Assembly (NCBI RefSeq): GCF_015690355.1
Contig: NZ_JADPRT010000021.1
Coordinates: 1 to 64,000 of the forward strand
Source of the DNA: Streptacidiphilus fuscans
Lineage (GTDB): Bacteria; Actinomycetota; Actinomycetes; Streptomycetales; Streptomycetaceae
Length of the DNA stretch: 64,000 bases
Direction of reading: 5' to 3'
The notes beneath the pieces were generated by a model. The model had not been told where the DNA came from and did not search any database. It saw nothing but the letters and a program-made list of their open reading frames with translations. Positions 9,460 to 16,855 of this stretch are shown here, piece by piece. Position 1 is the stretch's first letter; every line of letters begins with the position of its first letter. The position numbers and the translations under genes were made by a program.

Positions 9460-9583
9460 TTGCACCTTCAGGGGCGCGGGGAACTGCGCGACAAGCCACC
9501 CTGTGAGGTATAGCCCCGAACGTTCAGGGCCATCCGCATGTCAGTGGTTCTCGCGCAGTTCCCCGCGCCCCTGGGTGTTGCAA
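9460..9583. repeat. intergenic inverted repeat, copy A
   Basis: The left arm (TTGCACCTTCAGGGGCGCGG and onward through GAACTGCGCG) pairs with a right arm that reads TCGCGCAGTTCCCCGCGCCC and ends in TTGCAA. The centre holds a second imperfect palindrome around GAACGTTC. The element fills the space between two convergent genes and could form a long cruciform or act as a two-way terminator. It belongs to the family of eight copies described in the findings. Confidence 0.85.
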
Positions 9584-9595
9584 CTCACCGCAGAT

Positions 9596-10825
9596 TCATA
9601 GGTTTCCGCGCCTGCGGGCGCGCCTGCGGCGGGCGAAGAGGAGGGTGCCGCCGACCGCGACGGCGACCGCCGCCGCGGTCGCCTCCGCGTACGACGCGCT
9701 CGTGTCCGCTGTGCCCGCGGCGTTCGCGGACGCCGCCCAGGCCGGGGCCGGTGACGACTTCGTGGAGGGCTTGGCCGCCGTGTCGGAGGACGCGGGCCGT
9801 GCCGCGTCCAGCGTGCCGATGGGGTGCGCGCCGTGCGCCTCCGCGTTGAAGCCCCAGTCGAGGAGCTCGCGGGCCTCCTTGTAGACCTCGTTGCGCTCCG
9901 GGTTCTGCGGGTTCATCACGGTGACCAGCATCGTGTGCCCGTCGTGCCGCGCGGCCTCGATCACCGTGTTGCCCGCGTTGGTCGTGTAGCCGTTCTTGAC
10001 CCCGATCAGGCCGGGATACGTCGGGCCGGCACCGTCGAAACCCGTCAGCAGCCGGTTGGTGTTGTCGATCTCGAAGGGCTTGCCCTTCGTGCTCGGGCCG
10101 CCGGGGAACTCGGAGCTCGCCGTGGAGCAGTCCTTGGCGAAGACCGGGTTCTTCAGCCCGTGCAGCGCGAACAGCGTCAGGTCGTAGGCCGAGGACACCT
10201 GTCCGGGCATGTCGTAGCCGTCGGGGCTGACGACGTGGGTGTCGTGCGCGCCCAGCGACGCCGCCTCGGCCTGCATCTGCTGGACCGTCGTGGCGACGCC
10301 GCCGTTCATCGCGGCGAGCACGTGGACCGCGTCGTTGCCGGAGCGGAGGAAGACGCCGAGCCAGAGGTCGGAGACCCGGTAGGTCTGACCCGGCATCACC
10401 CCGACCTCGCTGCTGCCCTCGCCCATGCCGTCGAAGTCGGACTCGACGACCCTGTGCACCTCGTCCTGCGGGATCTTCGGCAGCACGGTGTCCGCGAAGA
10501 GGGTCTTCAGCGTGCTGGCCGGCGGCAGCGGCCAGTGCGGGTTCTGGGCGCCGAGGACGTCGTCCGAGTCACCGTCGGAGACCATCCAGGACAGCGCCGA
10601 CAGGCCCGACGGCAGGGCGGGCGCACCCGGGCCCGTCTGCGGGCCGGGACGGCTGAGCTGTTCGCCGCCGACCGCGGACATCTGCGCGGGCGGTCTGCGC
10701 ACGGGGGACTGGGCGAGGCCGGGCGCGCGCCCGGCAGCCGTCATCGTCATCGTCACGGCGGCCATGACCGTCAATGCGGCAATGCCGGTGAGGGGCTTCC
10801 TCAGCGCGTGATCACGTAGCTGCAC
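9596..10825 (-). CDS. D-alanyl-D-alanine carboxypeptidase, membrane-anchored
   Basis: A serine-type penicillin-binding protein of the S11 (DacA) family that trims D-Ala from peptidoglycan stem peptides outside the membrane. It has an N-terminal signal or anchor (LTGIAALTVMAAVTMTMTA), the active-site SxxK as STLK, SGN as the second motif, and KNG (GVKNGYTTNAG) where KTG is usual. A C-terminal hydrophobic helix followed by RRRRARRR suggests a tail anchor, giving about 409 residues. I prefer the GTG at 10825, which has TACGGT 6 bases upstream; a TTG at 10852 in the same frame is possible. It matches SCO4847 by position. Confidence 0.88.
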   Translation of the reverse strand: MQLRDHALRKPLTGIAALTVMAAVTMTMTAAGRAPGLAQSPVRRPPAQMSAVGGEQLSRPGPQTGPGAPALPSGLSALSWMVSDGDSDDVLGAQNPHWPLPPASTLKTLFADTVLPKIPQDEVHRVVESDFDGMGEGSSEVGVMPGQTYRVSDLWLGVFLRSGNDAVHVLAAMNGGVATTVQQMQAEAASLGAHDTHVVSPDGYDMPGQVSSAYDLTLFALHGLKNPVFAKDCSTASSEFPGGPSTKGKPFEIDNTNRLLTGFDGAGPTYPGLIGVKNGYTTNAGNTVIEAARHDGHTMLVTVMNPQNPERNEVYKEARELLDWGFNAEAHGAHPIGTLDAARPASSDTAAKPSTKSSPAPAWAASANAAGTADTSASYAEATAAAVAVAVGGTLLFARRRRARRRGNL

Positions 10826-10919
10826 GGCCCGACCGTACCCAATCCGTCGCAACGTTTGTCATTAAAGCTCACAGGACCCCTCGTCCGGACGCGTCCGCCG
10901 CTCCGGGGATACTGAATTC

Positions 10920-11231
10920 ATGAGACTCAGTCGACGTGCTTCCTGGTTCCTGGCCGCTTTCGGGGTGTGGTCGATCTGGATCTGGGTCACCTTCTTCAAG
11001 AACCTGTGGGCGGACGGCGAAGGCCTCGCCTTCGTCCACGGCGACCACTCGCGGCCGACCGCCTACTTCTGGATCCACGCGGCGCTGGCGCTCAGCTCAC
11101 TGATCCTGGGCGTCGTGGTCGGCAGCATCGGCGTGCGCAGCCTCCGCAGCATGCGCCGCGCCGCGAGCCAGACCTCGGAGCAGCAGGCCACGGAGGAGCA
11201 GCCGGAGCGGGCCACCGAGCCCGTCGCCTGA
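10920..11231 (+). CDS. small SCO4848-family membrane protein
   Basis: A 103-residue protein with two hydrophobic segments (WFLAAFGVWSIWIWVTFFKN near the start; LALSSLILGVVVGSIGV near residue 60) and an acidic, Glu/Gln-rich tail. This fits the conserved streptomycete SCO4848 family, which has no known function. It is divergent from the carboxypeptidase. The ATG has GATACT 6 bases upstream, so the transcript is probably leaderless. Confidence 0.82.
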   Translation: MRLSRRASWFLAAFGVWSIWIWVTFFKNLWADGEGLAFVHGDHSRPTAYFWIHAALALSSLILGVVVGSIGVRSLRSMRRAASQTSEQQATEEQPERATEPVA

Positions 11232-11290
11232 CACGGCGTCTGACACGGCGTCACCAAGGTCCAACGAGTCCGGACCGCTGAAGAAACGCA

Positions 11291-11326
11291 GAAGAAGCCC
11301 GGCCCCCGAAGGGGCCGGGCTTCTTC
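11291..11326. terminator. perfect 16-bp hairpin between convergent genes
   Basis: GAAGAAGCCCGGCCCC, a CGAA loop, then GGGGCCGGGCTTCTTC form a perfect 16-base-pair stem. It lies between the SCO4848-like gene and sdhB, which converge, so it most likely terminates both. The TTCTTC and GAAGAA ends give a partial T-tract in each direction. Confidence 0.92.
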
Positions 11327-11352
11327 ACGCTCTACGCCGTGAAGGCGAAAGC

Positions 11353-12153
11353 TCAGTAGCGACGCGTGATCAGCGCGCGCTTCACTTCCTGGATCGCCTT
11401 GGTGACCTCGATGCCACGCGGGCAGGCGTCGGTGCAGTTGAAGGTGGTGCGGCAGCGCCACACGCCCTCACGGTCGTTCAGGATCTCCAGCCGCTGCTCC
11501 GCGCCCTCGTCACGCGAGTCGAAGATGAAGCGGTGGGCGTTCACGATCGCGGCCGGACCGAAGTACTGGCCGTCGTTCCAGAACACCGGGCAGGAGGAGG
11601 TGCAGGCGGCGCAGAGGATGCACTTGGTGGTGTCCTCGAAGCGCTGGACGTCCTCCTCCGACTGGATCCGCTCACGCGTCGGCGCGTTGCCCTTGGTGAT
11701 CAGGAAGGGCATCACGTCGCGGTACGCCTGGAAGAACGGGTCCATGTCCACGACCAGGTCCTTGAGGACCGTCATGCCCTTGATGGGCTCGATCGTGATC
11801 GGCTTGGCCACGCCGCTCTTGTCGAGCGCAGTGACGTCCTTGATGAGGGTCTTGCAGGCAAGACGGTTCTTGCCGTTGATCCGCATCGCGTCGGAGCCGC
11901 AGACGCCGTGGGCGCAGGAGCGACGGTAGGTGAGCGTGCCGTCCTGCTCCCACTTGACCTTGTTGATCGCGTCGAGGACGCGCTCCTTCGGGTCCACCGT
12001 GAGCTGGTAGTCGACCCACACCGCGTCCGGGTGCTCCTCCGGGTTGAACCGGCGGATCCGGAGCGTGATGGTGATCAGCTCGACCTTGCCCGACTCGGCC
12101 GCGTCGAGCGCGGCGGAGTGCGGGTTCGCGTCAGTGATGGTGGGGGTGCTCAT
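11353..12153 (-). CDS. sdhB: succinate dehydrogenase iron-sulfur subunit
   Basis: A 266-residue iron-sulfur subunit of complex II, passing electrons from SdhA-bound FAD to menaquinone. Cysteine clusters are in order: a [2Fe-2S] site in SCAHGVCGSDAM with a later Cys in NRLAC, then CILCAACTSSCP and CTDACP for the [4Fe-4S] and [3Fe-4S] centres. The ATG overlaps the sdhA stop by one base, so translation is coupled. It is the last gene of sdhCDAB and is followed by a strong terminator. Confidence 0.97.
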   Translation of the reverse strand: MSTPTITDANPHSAALDAAESGKVELITITLRIRRFNPEEHPDAVWVDYQLTVDPKERVLDAINKVKWEQDGTLTYRRSCAHGVCGSDAMRINGKNRLACKTLIKDVTALDKSGVAKPITIEPIKGMTVLKDLVVDMDPFFQAYRDVMPFLITKGNAPTRERIQSEEDVQRFEDTTKCILCAACTSSCPVFWNDGQYFGPAAIVNAHRFIFDSRDEGAEQRLEILNDREGVWRCRTTFNCTDACPRGIEVTKAIQEVKRALITRRY

Positions 12154-13907
12154 CAGTACTTACGCTCCATCGGCTGGTAGCGGGTGACCACGACCGGCTT
12201 GTAGTCCAGGCGGACGCTGGTCTCACCCTTCTCGTCGACCTCGCGGTACGCCATGGTGTGCTGCATGAACTTGACGTCGTCGCGCTTGGGGAAGTCCTCG
12301 CGGTAGTGACCGCCGCGGGACTCCTGGCGGGCCAGCGCGGAGACCGCGGTGACCTCGGCCAGGTCGAGCAGGTTGCCCAGCTCGACGGCCTCCAGCAGGT
12401 CGGTGTTGTACCGCTGGCCCTTGTCCATCACCGAGATGTTCTTGTAACGCTCCTTCAGCTCGGCGATGTCGGCCACCGCCTGCTTCAGGGTCGCCTCGGT
12501 GCGGTACACGGACACGTTGGTGTCCATGGACTGCTGCAGCGCCTCGCGGATGTCGCCGACGCGCTCGCTGCCGGTCGCCGTGCGGATGCCCTCGAGCATC
12601 TCGACGACCTTGGCGGCCGGGTTCTCCGGCAGCTCGACGAACTCGGCGGTCTGGGAGTACTCCGCGGCGGCGATGCCCGCGCGGCGGCCGAAGACGTTGA
12701 TGTCGAGCAGCGAGTTGGTGCCCAGGCGGTTGGCGCCGTGGACAGACACGCAGGCGACCTCACCGGCGGCGTACAGACCCGGGACGACGGTCTCGTTGTC
12801 CAGCAGGACCTCGGACTCGTTGTTGGTCGGGATGCCGCCCATGGCGTAGTGCGCGGTCGGCTGGATCGGGATCGGGTCCGTGTAGGGCTCGATGCCGAGG
12901 TAGGTGCGCGCGAACTCGGTGATGTCCGGCAGCTTGGCGTCCAGCTGCTCCGGCGGCAGGTGGGTCAGGTCCAGGTAGACGTGGTCGCCGTTGAGGCCAC
13001 AGCCACGACCGGCCCGGATCTCCGAGTAGATGGCGCGGGAGACGACGTCACGGGACGCGAGGTCCTTCATGACCGGTGCGTAGCGCTCCATGAAGCGCTC
13101 GCCGTCCTTGTTGCGCAGGATGCCGCCCTCGCCGCGGGCGCCCTCGGTGAGCAGGATGCCCATGCGCCAGATGCCCGTCGGGTGGAACTGGAAGAACTCC
13201 ATGTCCTCCAGCGGCAGGCCGCGGCGGAACGCGGCGGCCTGGCCGTCACCGGTCAGGGTGTGCGCGTTCGAGGTGACCTTGAAGAACTTGCCGTTGCCGC
13301 CCGAGGCGAAGATGACCGACTTCGCCTGGAAGACGTGCACCTCGCCGGTGGCCAGCTCGTAGGCGACCACACCGGCGGTGCGCTTGACGCCGTCCACCTC
13401 GGTGAGCAGCAGGTCCAGGACGTAGAACTCGTTGAAGAACTCCACGCCCTCCTTGACGCAGTTCTGGTACAGCGTCTGGAGGATCATGTGGCCGGTGCGG
13501 TCCGCGGCGTAGCAGGAGCGGCGCACCGCGGCCTCGCCGTGGTTGCGGGTGTGGCCGCCGAAGCGGCGCTGGTCGATCTTGCCCTCGGGGGTCCGGTTGA
13601 AGGGCAGGCCCATCTTCTCCAGGTCGAGGACGGCGTCGATCGCCTCCTTGGCCAGGATCTCGGCGGCGTCCTGGTCGACCAGGTAGTCACCGCCCTTGAC
13701 GGTGTCGAAGGTGTGCCACTCCCAGTTGTCGTCCTCGACGTTGGCGAGGGCGGCGGCCATGCCGCCCTGGGCCGCGCCGGTGTGGGAGCGGGTCGGGTAG
13801 AGCTTGGTGAGCACCGCGGTGCGGCTGCGCTTGGTCGACTCGACCGCGGCGCGCATCCCGGCGCCGCCGGCGCCGACGATGACGGTGTCGTACTGGTGAA
13901 TCTGCAT
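12153..13907 (-). CDS. sdhA: succinate dehydrogenase flavoprotein subunit
   Basis: The 584-residue catalytic subunit that oxidises succinate to fumarate. It has the FAD dinucleotide-binding GAGGAGMRAAVE at the N-terminus, SHTGAAQGG containing the histidine that links covalently to FAD, FHPTGIWRMG, and the C-terminal fumarate reductase domain with RGGHYREDFP. Length and motifs are standard. It sits 27 bases after sdhD. Confidence 0.98.
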   Translation of the reverse strand: MQIHQYDTVIVGAGGAGMRAAVESTKRSRTAVLTKLYPTRSHTGAAQGGMAAALANVEDDNWEWHTFDTVKGGDYLVDQDAAEILAKEAIDAVLDLEKMGLPFNRTPEGKIDQRRFGGHTRNHGEAAVRRSCYAADRTGHMILQTLYQNCVKEGVEFFNEFYVLDLLLTEVDGVKRTAGVVAYELATGEVHVFQAKSVIFASGGNGKFFKVTSNAHTLTGDGQAAAFRRGLPLEDMEFFQFHPTGIWRMGILLTEGARGEGGILRNKDGERFMERYAPVMKDLASRDVVSRAIYSEIRAGRGCGLNGDHVYLDLTHLPPEQLDAKLPDITEFARTYLGIEPYTDPIPIQPTAHYAMGGIPTNNESEVLLDNETVVPGLYAAGEVACVSVHGANRLGTNSLLDINVFGRRAGIAAAEYSQTAEFVELPENPAAKVVEMLEGIRTATGSERVGDIREALQQSMDTNVSVYRTEATLKQAVADIAELKERYKNISVMDKGQRYNTDLLEAVELGNLLDLAEVTAVSALARQESRGGHYREDFPKRDDVKFMQHTMAYREVDEKGETSVRLDYKPVVVTRYQPMERKY

Positions 13908-13934
13908 GTCAGTTAGCTGCCTCGTCCGTCCGCG

Positions 13935-14408
13935 TCAGCTGATGTTCGGGTCGAAGGTGAAGATCACCAGGGTGCCCAGCAGCACGGTGAACACCGTGGC
14001 GGCCACCAGCAGGACCTTCAGCCAGAAGCGGGTGGTGTCGCGCTCGGCGTAGTCGTTGATGACTGTACGCATGCCGTTGGCGCCGTGGAGCATGGCGAGC
14101 CAAAGCATGAGCAGGTCCCAGCCCTGCCAGAACGGCGAGGCCCAGCGACCGGCGACGAAGGCGAAGCTGATCTTCGAGACACCGCCGTCCAGCACCAGCT
14201 GGATGATCAGGTGGCCGAGGATCAGGAAGACCAGCACGACGCCGGAGAGGCGCATGAACAGCCACGCCAGCATCTCGAAGTTGGTCCGGCTGCGGCGACC
14301 CGCGGTGGTCTTGGTGCGCTTACGCGGCGGCTCGATGAGGAAAGCGGTCGGGTCGACCGGAGCGCCGGTGTCGGTCAGCTCGACGCTGCCGATGGAGTCG
14401 GTTGCCAT
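13935..14408 (-). CDS. sdhD: succinate dehydrogenase membrane anchor subunit
   Basis: A 157-residue anchor with three predicted membrane helices (near residues 48-72, 95-115 and 130-152) and a long hydrophilic N-terminal extension. The HGANGMR motif in the second helix region is typical of SdhD-type haem or quinone anchors. It lies between sdhC (7-base gap) and sdhA in a continuous operon. Confidence 0.93.
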   Translation of the reverse strand: MATDSIGSVELTDTGAPVDPTAFLIEPPRKRTKTTAGRRSRTNFEMLAWLFMRLSGVVLVFLILGHLIIQLVLDGGVSKISFAFVAGRWASPFWQGWDLLMLWLAMLHGANGMRTVINDYAERDTTRFWLKVLLVAATVFTVLLGTLVIFTFDPNIS

Positions 14409-14415
14409 CTCTGCC

Positions 14416-14793
14416 TCACCCGAACCAGTTCTTCAGGGTCTCCTGCAGGATCGGGTAGAACGCACCCGCCATCAGCAGGACCCAGACGGTCACGACGGTC
14501 CACAGCATCTGTCGCTGGTACTTCGGCCCCTTGGCCCAGAAGTCCACCGCGATGACCCGGAGACCGTTCAGCGCGTGGAAGAGGATGGCGGCCGTCAGGC
14601 CGTACTCCATCAGGTTGACGAGCGGCGTCTTGTACGTCGCGATCACGCTGTTGTAGGCCTGCGGCGAAACACGGACCAGGGCGGTGTCGAGGACGTGGGC
14701 GAACAGGAAGAAGAAGATGAGGACGCCGGTGACTCGATGAGCCACCCACGACCACATTCCTTCCCGGCCGCGGTACAGCGTTCCAGCCGGCAC
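14416..14793 (-). CDS. sdhC: succinate dehydrogenase cytochrome b556 subunit
   Basis: A 125-residue membrane subunit with the SdhC pattern RGREGMWSWVAHRVTGV, three hydrophobic helices, and HALNGLR containing a likely haem-ligand histidine. I place the start at GTG 14793, preceded at 7 bases by GGAGGG. The frame stays open upstream to 14952, but that segment is not protein-like. It is the first gene of sdhCDAB. Confidence 0.9.
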   Translation of the reverse strand: MPAGTLYRGREGMWSWVAHRVTGVLIFFFLFAHVLDTALVRVSPQAYNSVIATYKTPLVNLMEYGLTAAILFHALNGLRVIAVDFWAKGPKYQRQMLWTVVTVWVLLMAGAFYPILQETLKNWFG

Positions 14794-15102
14794 GGAAGAA
14801 CCCTCCGGGAGCGGGGCGGGGGTCGCCCGGCATCTCGGCATCAACGTCGGTGTCGGTCGGCCCGGCCGGATACGGTCCACCGGCCGCGGCCATCGTAGCC
14901 AGAGCGGAGCACCGGGGGCCTGTTGGGGGTCCTGTGCCGGACGCGGTTCCACCCCGTTGATCGTTTGGATGATCGACCAACGGGGCGGCTCGGAGGCCTT
15001 ACGTCCGGGTTTCCGAGGGTTTTCGGGGGCTTGGGAGGCCGGTCGACCGGCCGTCAGTTCGAGACCGGACGGGCGGGTGTGGTTGATCTCACCCTGGTCG
15101 TC
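14794..15102. other. intergenic region upstream of sdhC
   Basis: About 309 bases without a convincing gene. It should hold the sdhCDAB promoter; a reverse-strand TACGAT near 14891-14896 is a candidate -10. The only other structure seen is the inverted repeat at 14953-14985. Confidence 0.5.
14953..14985. terminator. inverted repeat between the OHCU-decarboxylase-like gene and sdhC
   Basis: CCCCGTTG and CAACGGGG flank an inner ATC/GAT pairing. The position suits a terminator for the gene ending at 15103, or an operator upstream of sdhC. The sequence alone does not decide between these. Confidence 0.4.
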
Positions 15103-15759
15103 TCACGTTGTCGCCGAGGCGTGAGACGCGACGAGGTGGGTGAGCCGACTCTGCGAGATCCGGCGCAGTTCCTCGGCGGTGGTGGAGCGCTCCTCGTCCG
15201 GGTCGTTGGAGAGCCGTGCGCGGATGCTGGCGAGGACGGTGTCGAGCATCTCGTCCGGCGGGCAGTCGTCCAGGCACACCACGAAGACGTGCCCGAACCG
15301 CGCCTCGTACGCGGCGTGCGCGGCACGCAGCGCGGTCCGGGCGGCGTTGCTCCCGGGCGCGCGCATGCCCAGCAGGGGCTGCGGCATGCAGCTCTCGTCG
15401 GCGAGCGCCTCCGTCAGGTCCCGGTGCGACATGTCGTAGGACGCCTCGCTGGCCGCGGCGAGCAGCGAGCCCACGTCCGGGTACGGACGGTGCGCGGCGA
15501 TCCTTATCGCCCAACGCCGGCTGCCGCAGCAGGCCAGCAGGGCTTCTTCGGCTGCGCCGGGGCTCGCCACGTTGAGACGTCGCAGTCCTGCGGCGTGCGC
15601 GTCGGGCGAGTCCGGCGTGGCCGGCGGTGGGATCGGCGACCTGGCCAGCGGGTCCTCCTCGGAGGGTGCGGGTTGGCGGAGCGGTGGTCGATGCCCAGAG
15701 GCTAGGGCCTGCCACCGACGACATCGGCACTCGATAAGACGTCGGGGCCGCTGGCGCAC
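15103..15759 (-). CDS. OHCU decarboxylase-like protein (UraD family)
   Basis: The conserved part resembles 2-oxo-4-hydroxy-4-carboxy-5-ureidoimidazoline decarboxylase, the last step from urate to S-allantoin. It shows LLACCGSRRWA, AAHRPYPDVGSLLAAASEAS, a GHVFVVC segment and a C-terminal RISQSRL. The first canonical start in frame is GTG 15759, giving 218 residues with an Arg-rich, poorly conserved N-terminus. A perfect GAGGAGG lies 5 bases before an in-frame CTG at 15648, which would give 181 residues, nearer the family's usual length. No other urate-pathway gene is nearby. Confidence 0.7.
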   Translation of the reverse strand: MRQRPRRLIECRCRRWQALASGHRPPLRQPAPSEEDPLARSPIPPPATPDSPDAHAAGLRRLNVASPGAAEEALLACCGSRRWAIRIAAHRPYPDVGSLLAAASEASYDMSHRDLTEALADESCMPQPLLGMRAPGSNAARTALRAAHAAYEARFGHVFVVCLDDCPPDEMLDTVLASIRARLSNDPDEERSTTAEELRRISQSRLTHLVASHASATT

Positions 15760-15880
15760 GGGCGTCCGACACCAGGATTCACTCGCACGGGGTATTAAGT
15801 CGAGACCTCTACGGCCGAATTATGAGACGGCGTCAGCCGGATGAACGATCTGTCGGCCACCTGTGCGGCGCACGGGGTGG

Positions 15881-15945
15881 TTGCACCACCCAGGGGCGCG
15901 GGGAGGTTGTGCAGGCGAGGGACCCCGCGCCCCCGGAGGGCTACA
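15881..15945. repeat. intergenic inverted repeat, copy B (degenerate)
   Basis: TTGCACCACCCAGGGGCGCG followed by GGGAGG matches the left arm of the repeat family. A shortened right arm, GACCCCGCGCCCCCGG, follows directly and the central core is missing. It lies at the 3' end of the SDR gene. Confidence 0.7.
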
Positions 15946-16687
15946 GCCGGTGCACCTTGTGCTGGGCCGCCTGGGCGCGGGGGCGGACGACGAGGAGGTC
16001 GATGTTGACGTGGGAGGGACGGGTCACCGACCAGACGATGGTGTCCGCGACGTCCTCCGCGCTGAGCGGGTCCGGGACGCCCGCGTACACCGCCGCCGCC
16101 TTCGACGCGTCGCCGCGGAAGCGGGTGAGGGCGAACTCGTCGGTCTGGACCATGCCCGGAGCGATCTCGATCACGCGGATCGGCTCGCCGAGCGCCTCCA
16201 GCCGGAGCGTCGCGGCGATGGCGTGCGCGCCCGCCTTCGCCGCGACGTAACCCGCGCCGCCCTCGTACGGGGCGAACGCGGCGGTGGAGGAGAGGACGAG
16301 GACCGTGCCGTCGCCGGACGCGCGCAGCGCGGGCAGCAGGGCCTGGGTCACCTGGAGGACGCCGAGGACGTTGACCTCGTACATGGTCCGCCAGTCCGCC
16401 GGGTCCGCGTCGGCGACCTGCTCCGCGCCGATCGCTCCGCCCGCGTTGTTGACCAGGACGTCGACCCGGTCCAGCGACGCCGCGAACGCGGCCACCGCCG
16501 CGCGGTCGGTCACGTCGAGCACGTGCACGCTCGCCGCCTCGCCGATCTCCTTGGCCAGTGCCTCCAGCCGGTCCGCGCGTCGGGCGACCAGAGCCACCTG
16601 GTAGCCCGCGGCGGCCAGACCACGGGCCGTCGCGGCGCCGATCCCACTGCTCGCGCCCGTCACCACGGCGACCTTCTGCACTGTCAT
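15941..16687 (-). CDS. short-chain dehydrogenase/reductase
   Basis: A 248-residue classical SDR with the NAD(P)-binding TGASSGIGAATARGL near residue 10, VLVNNAGG, a catalytic serine in VLSSTAAF and YVAAK. An arginine-rich segment at the end of beta-2 (ARRADRLE) suggests NADP preference. The ATG at 16687 has GGAGG 10 bases upstream. Substrate is not evident. It is divergent from the CoA mutase gene. Confidence 0.88.
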   Translation of the reverse strand: MTVQKVAVVTGASSGIGAATARGLAAAGYQVALVARRADRLEALAKEIGEAASVHVLDVTDRAAVAAFAASLDRVDVLVNNAGGAIGAEQVADADPADWRTMYEVNVLGVLQVTQALLPALRASGDGTVLVLSSTAAFAPYEGGAGYVAAKAGAHAIAATLRLEALGEPIRVIEIAPGMVQTDEFALTRFRGDASKAAAVYAGVPDPLSAEDVADTIVWSVTRPSHVNIDLLVVRPRAQAAQHKVHRL

Positions 16688-16855
16688 CTCTGCTGTTCCT
16701 CCAAGCGAGTTCCGGGTCGCTGTGAGCAAGCTCCCAGCGGATGCGCCTATTCCCTGCACGGGCGCATCATTACCGTACGTAGCGAAGCGGGACGCTCACC
16801 GCTGTCAGCGTCCAGGCCCAGGTCCACTGTCATCCATCATCGCGGAGGACTCCCC

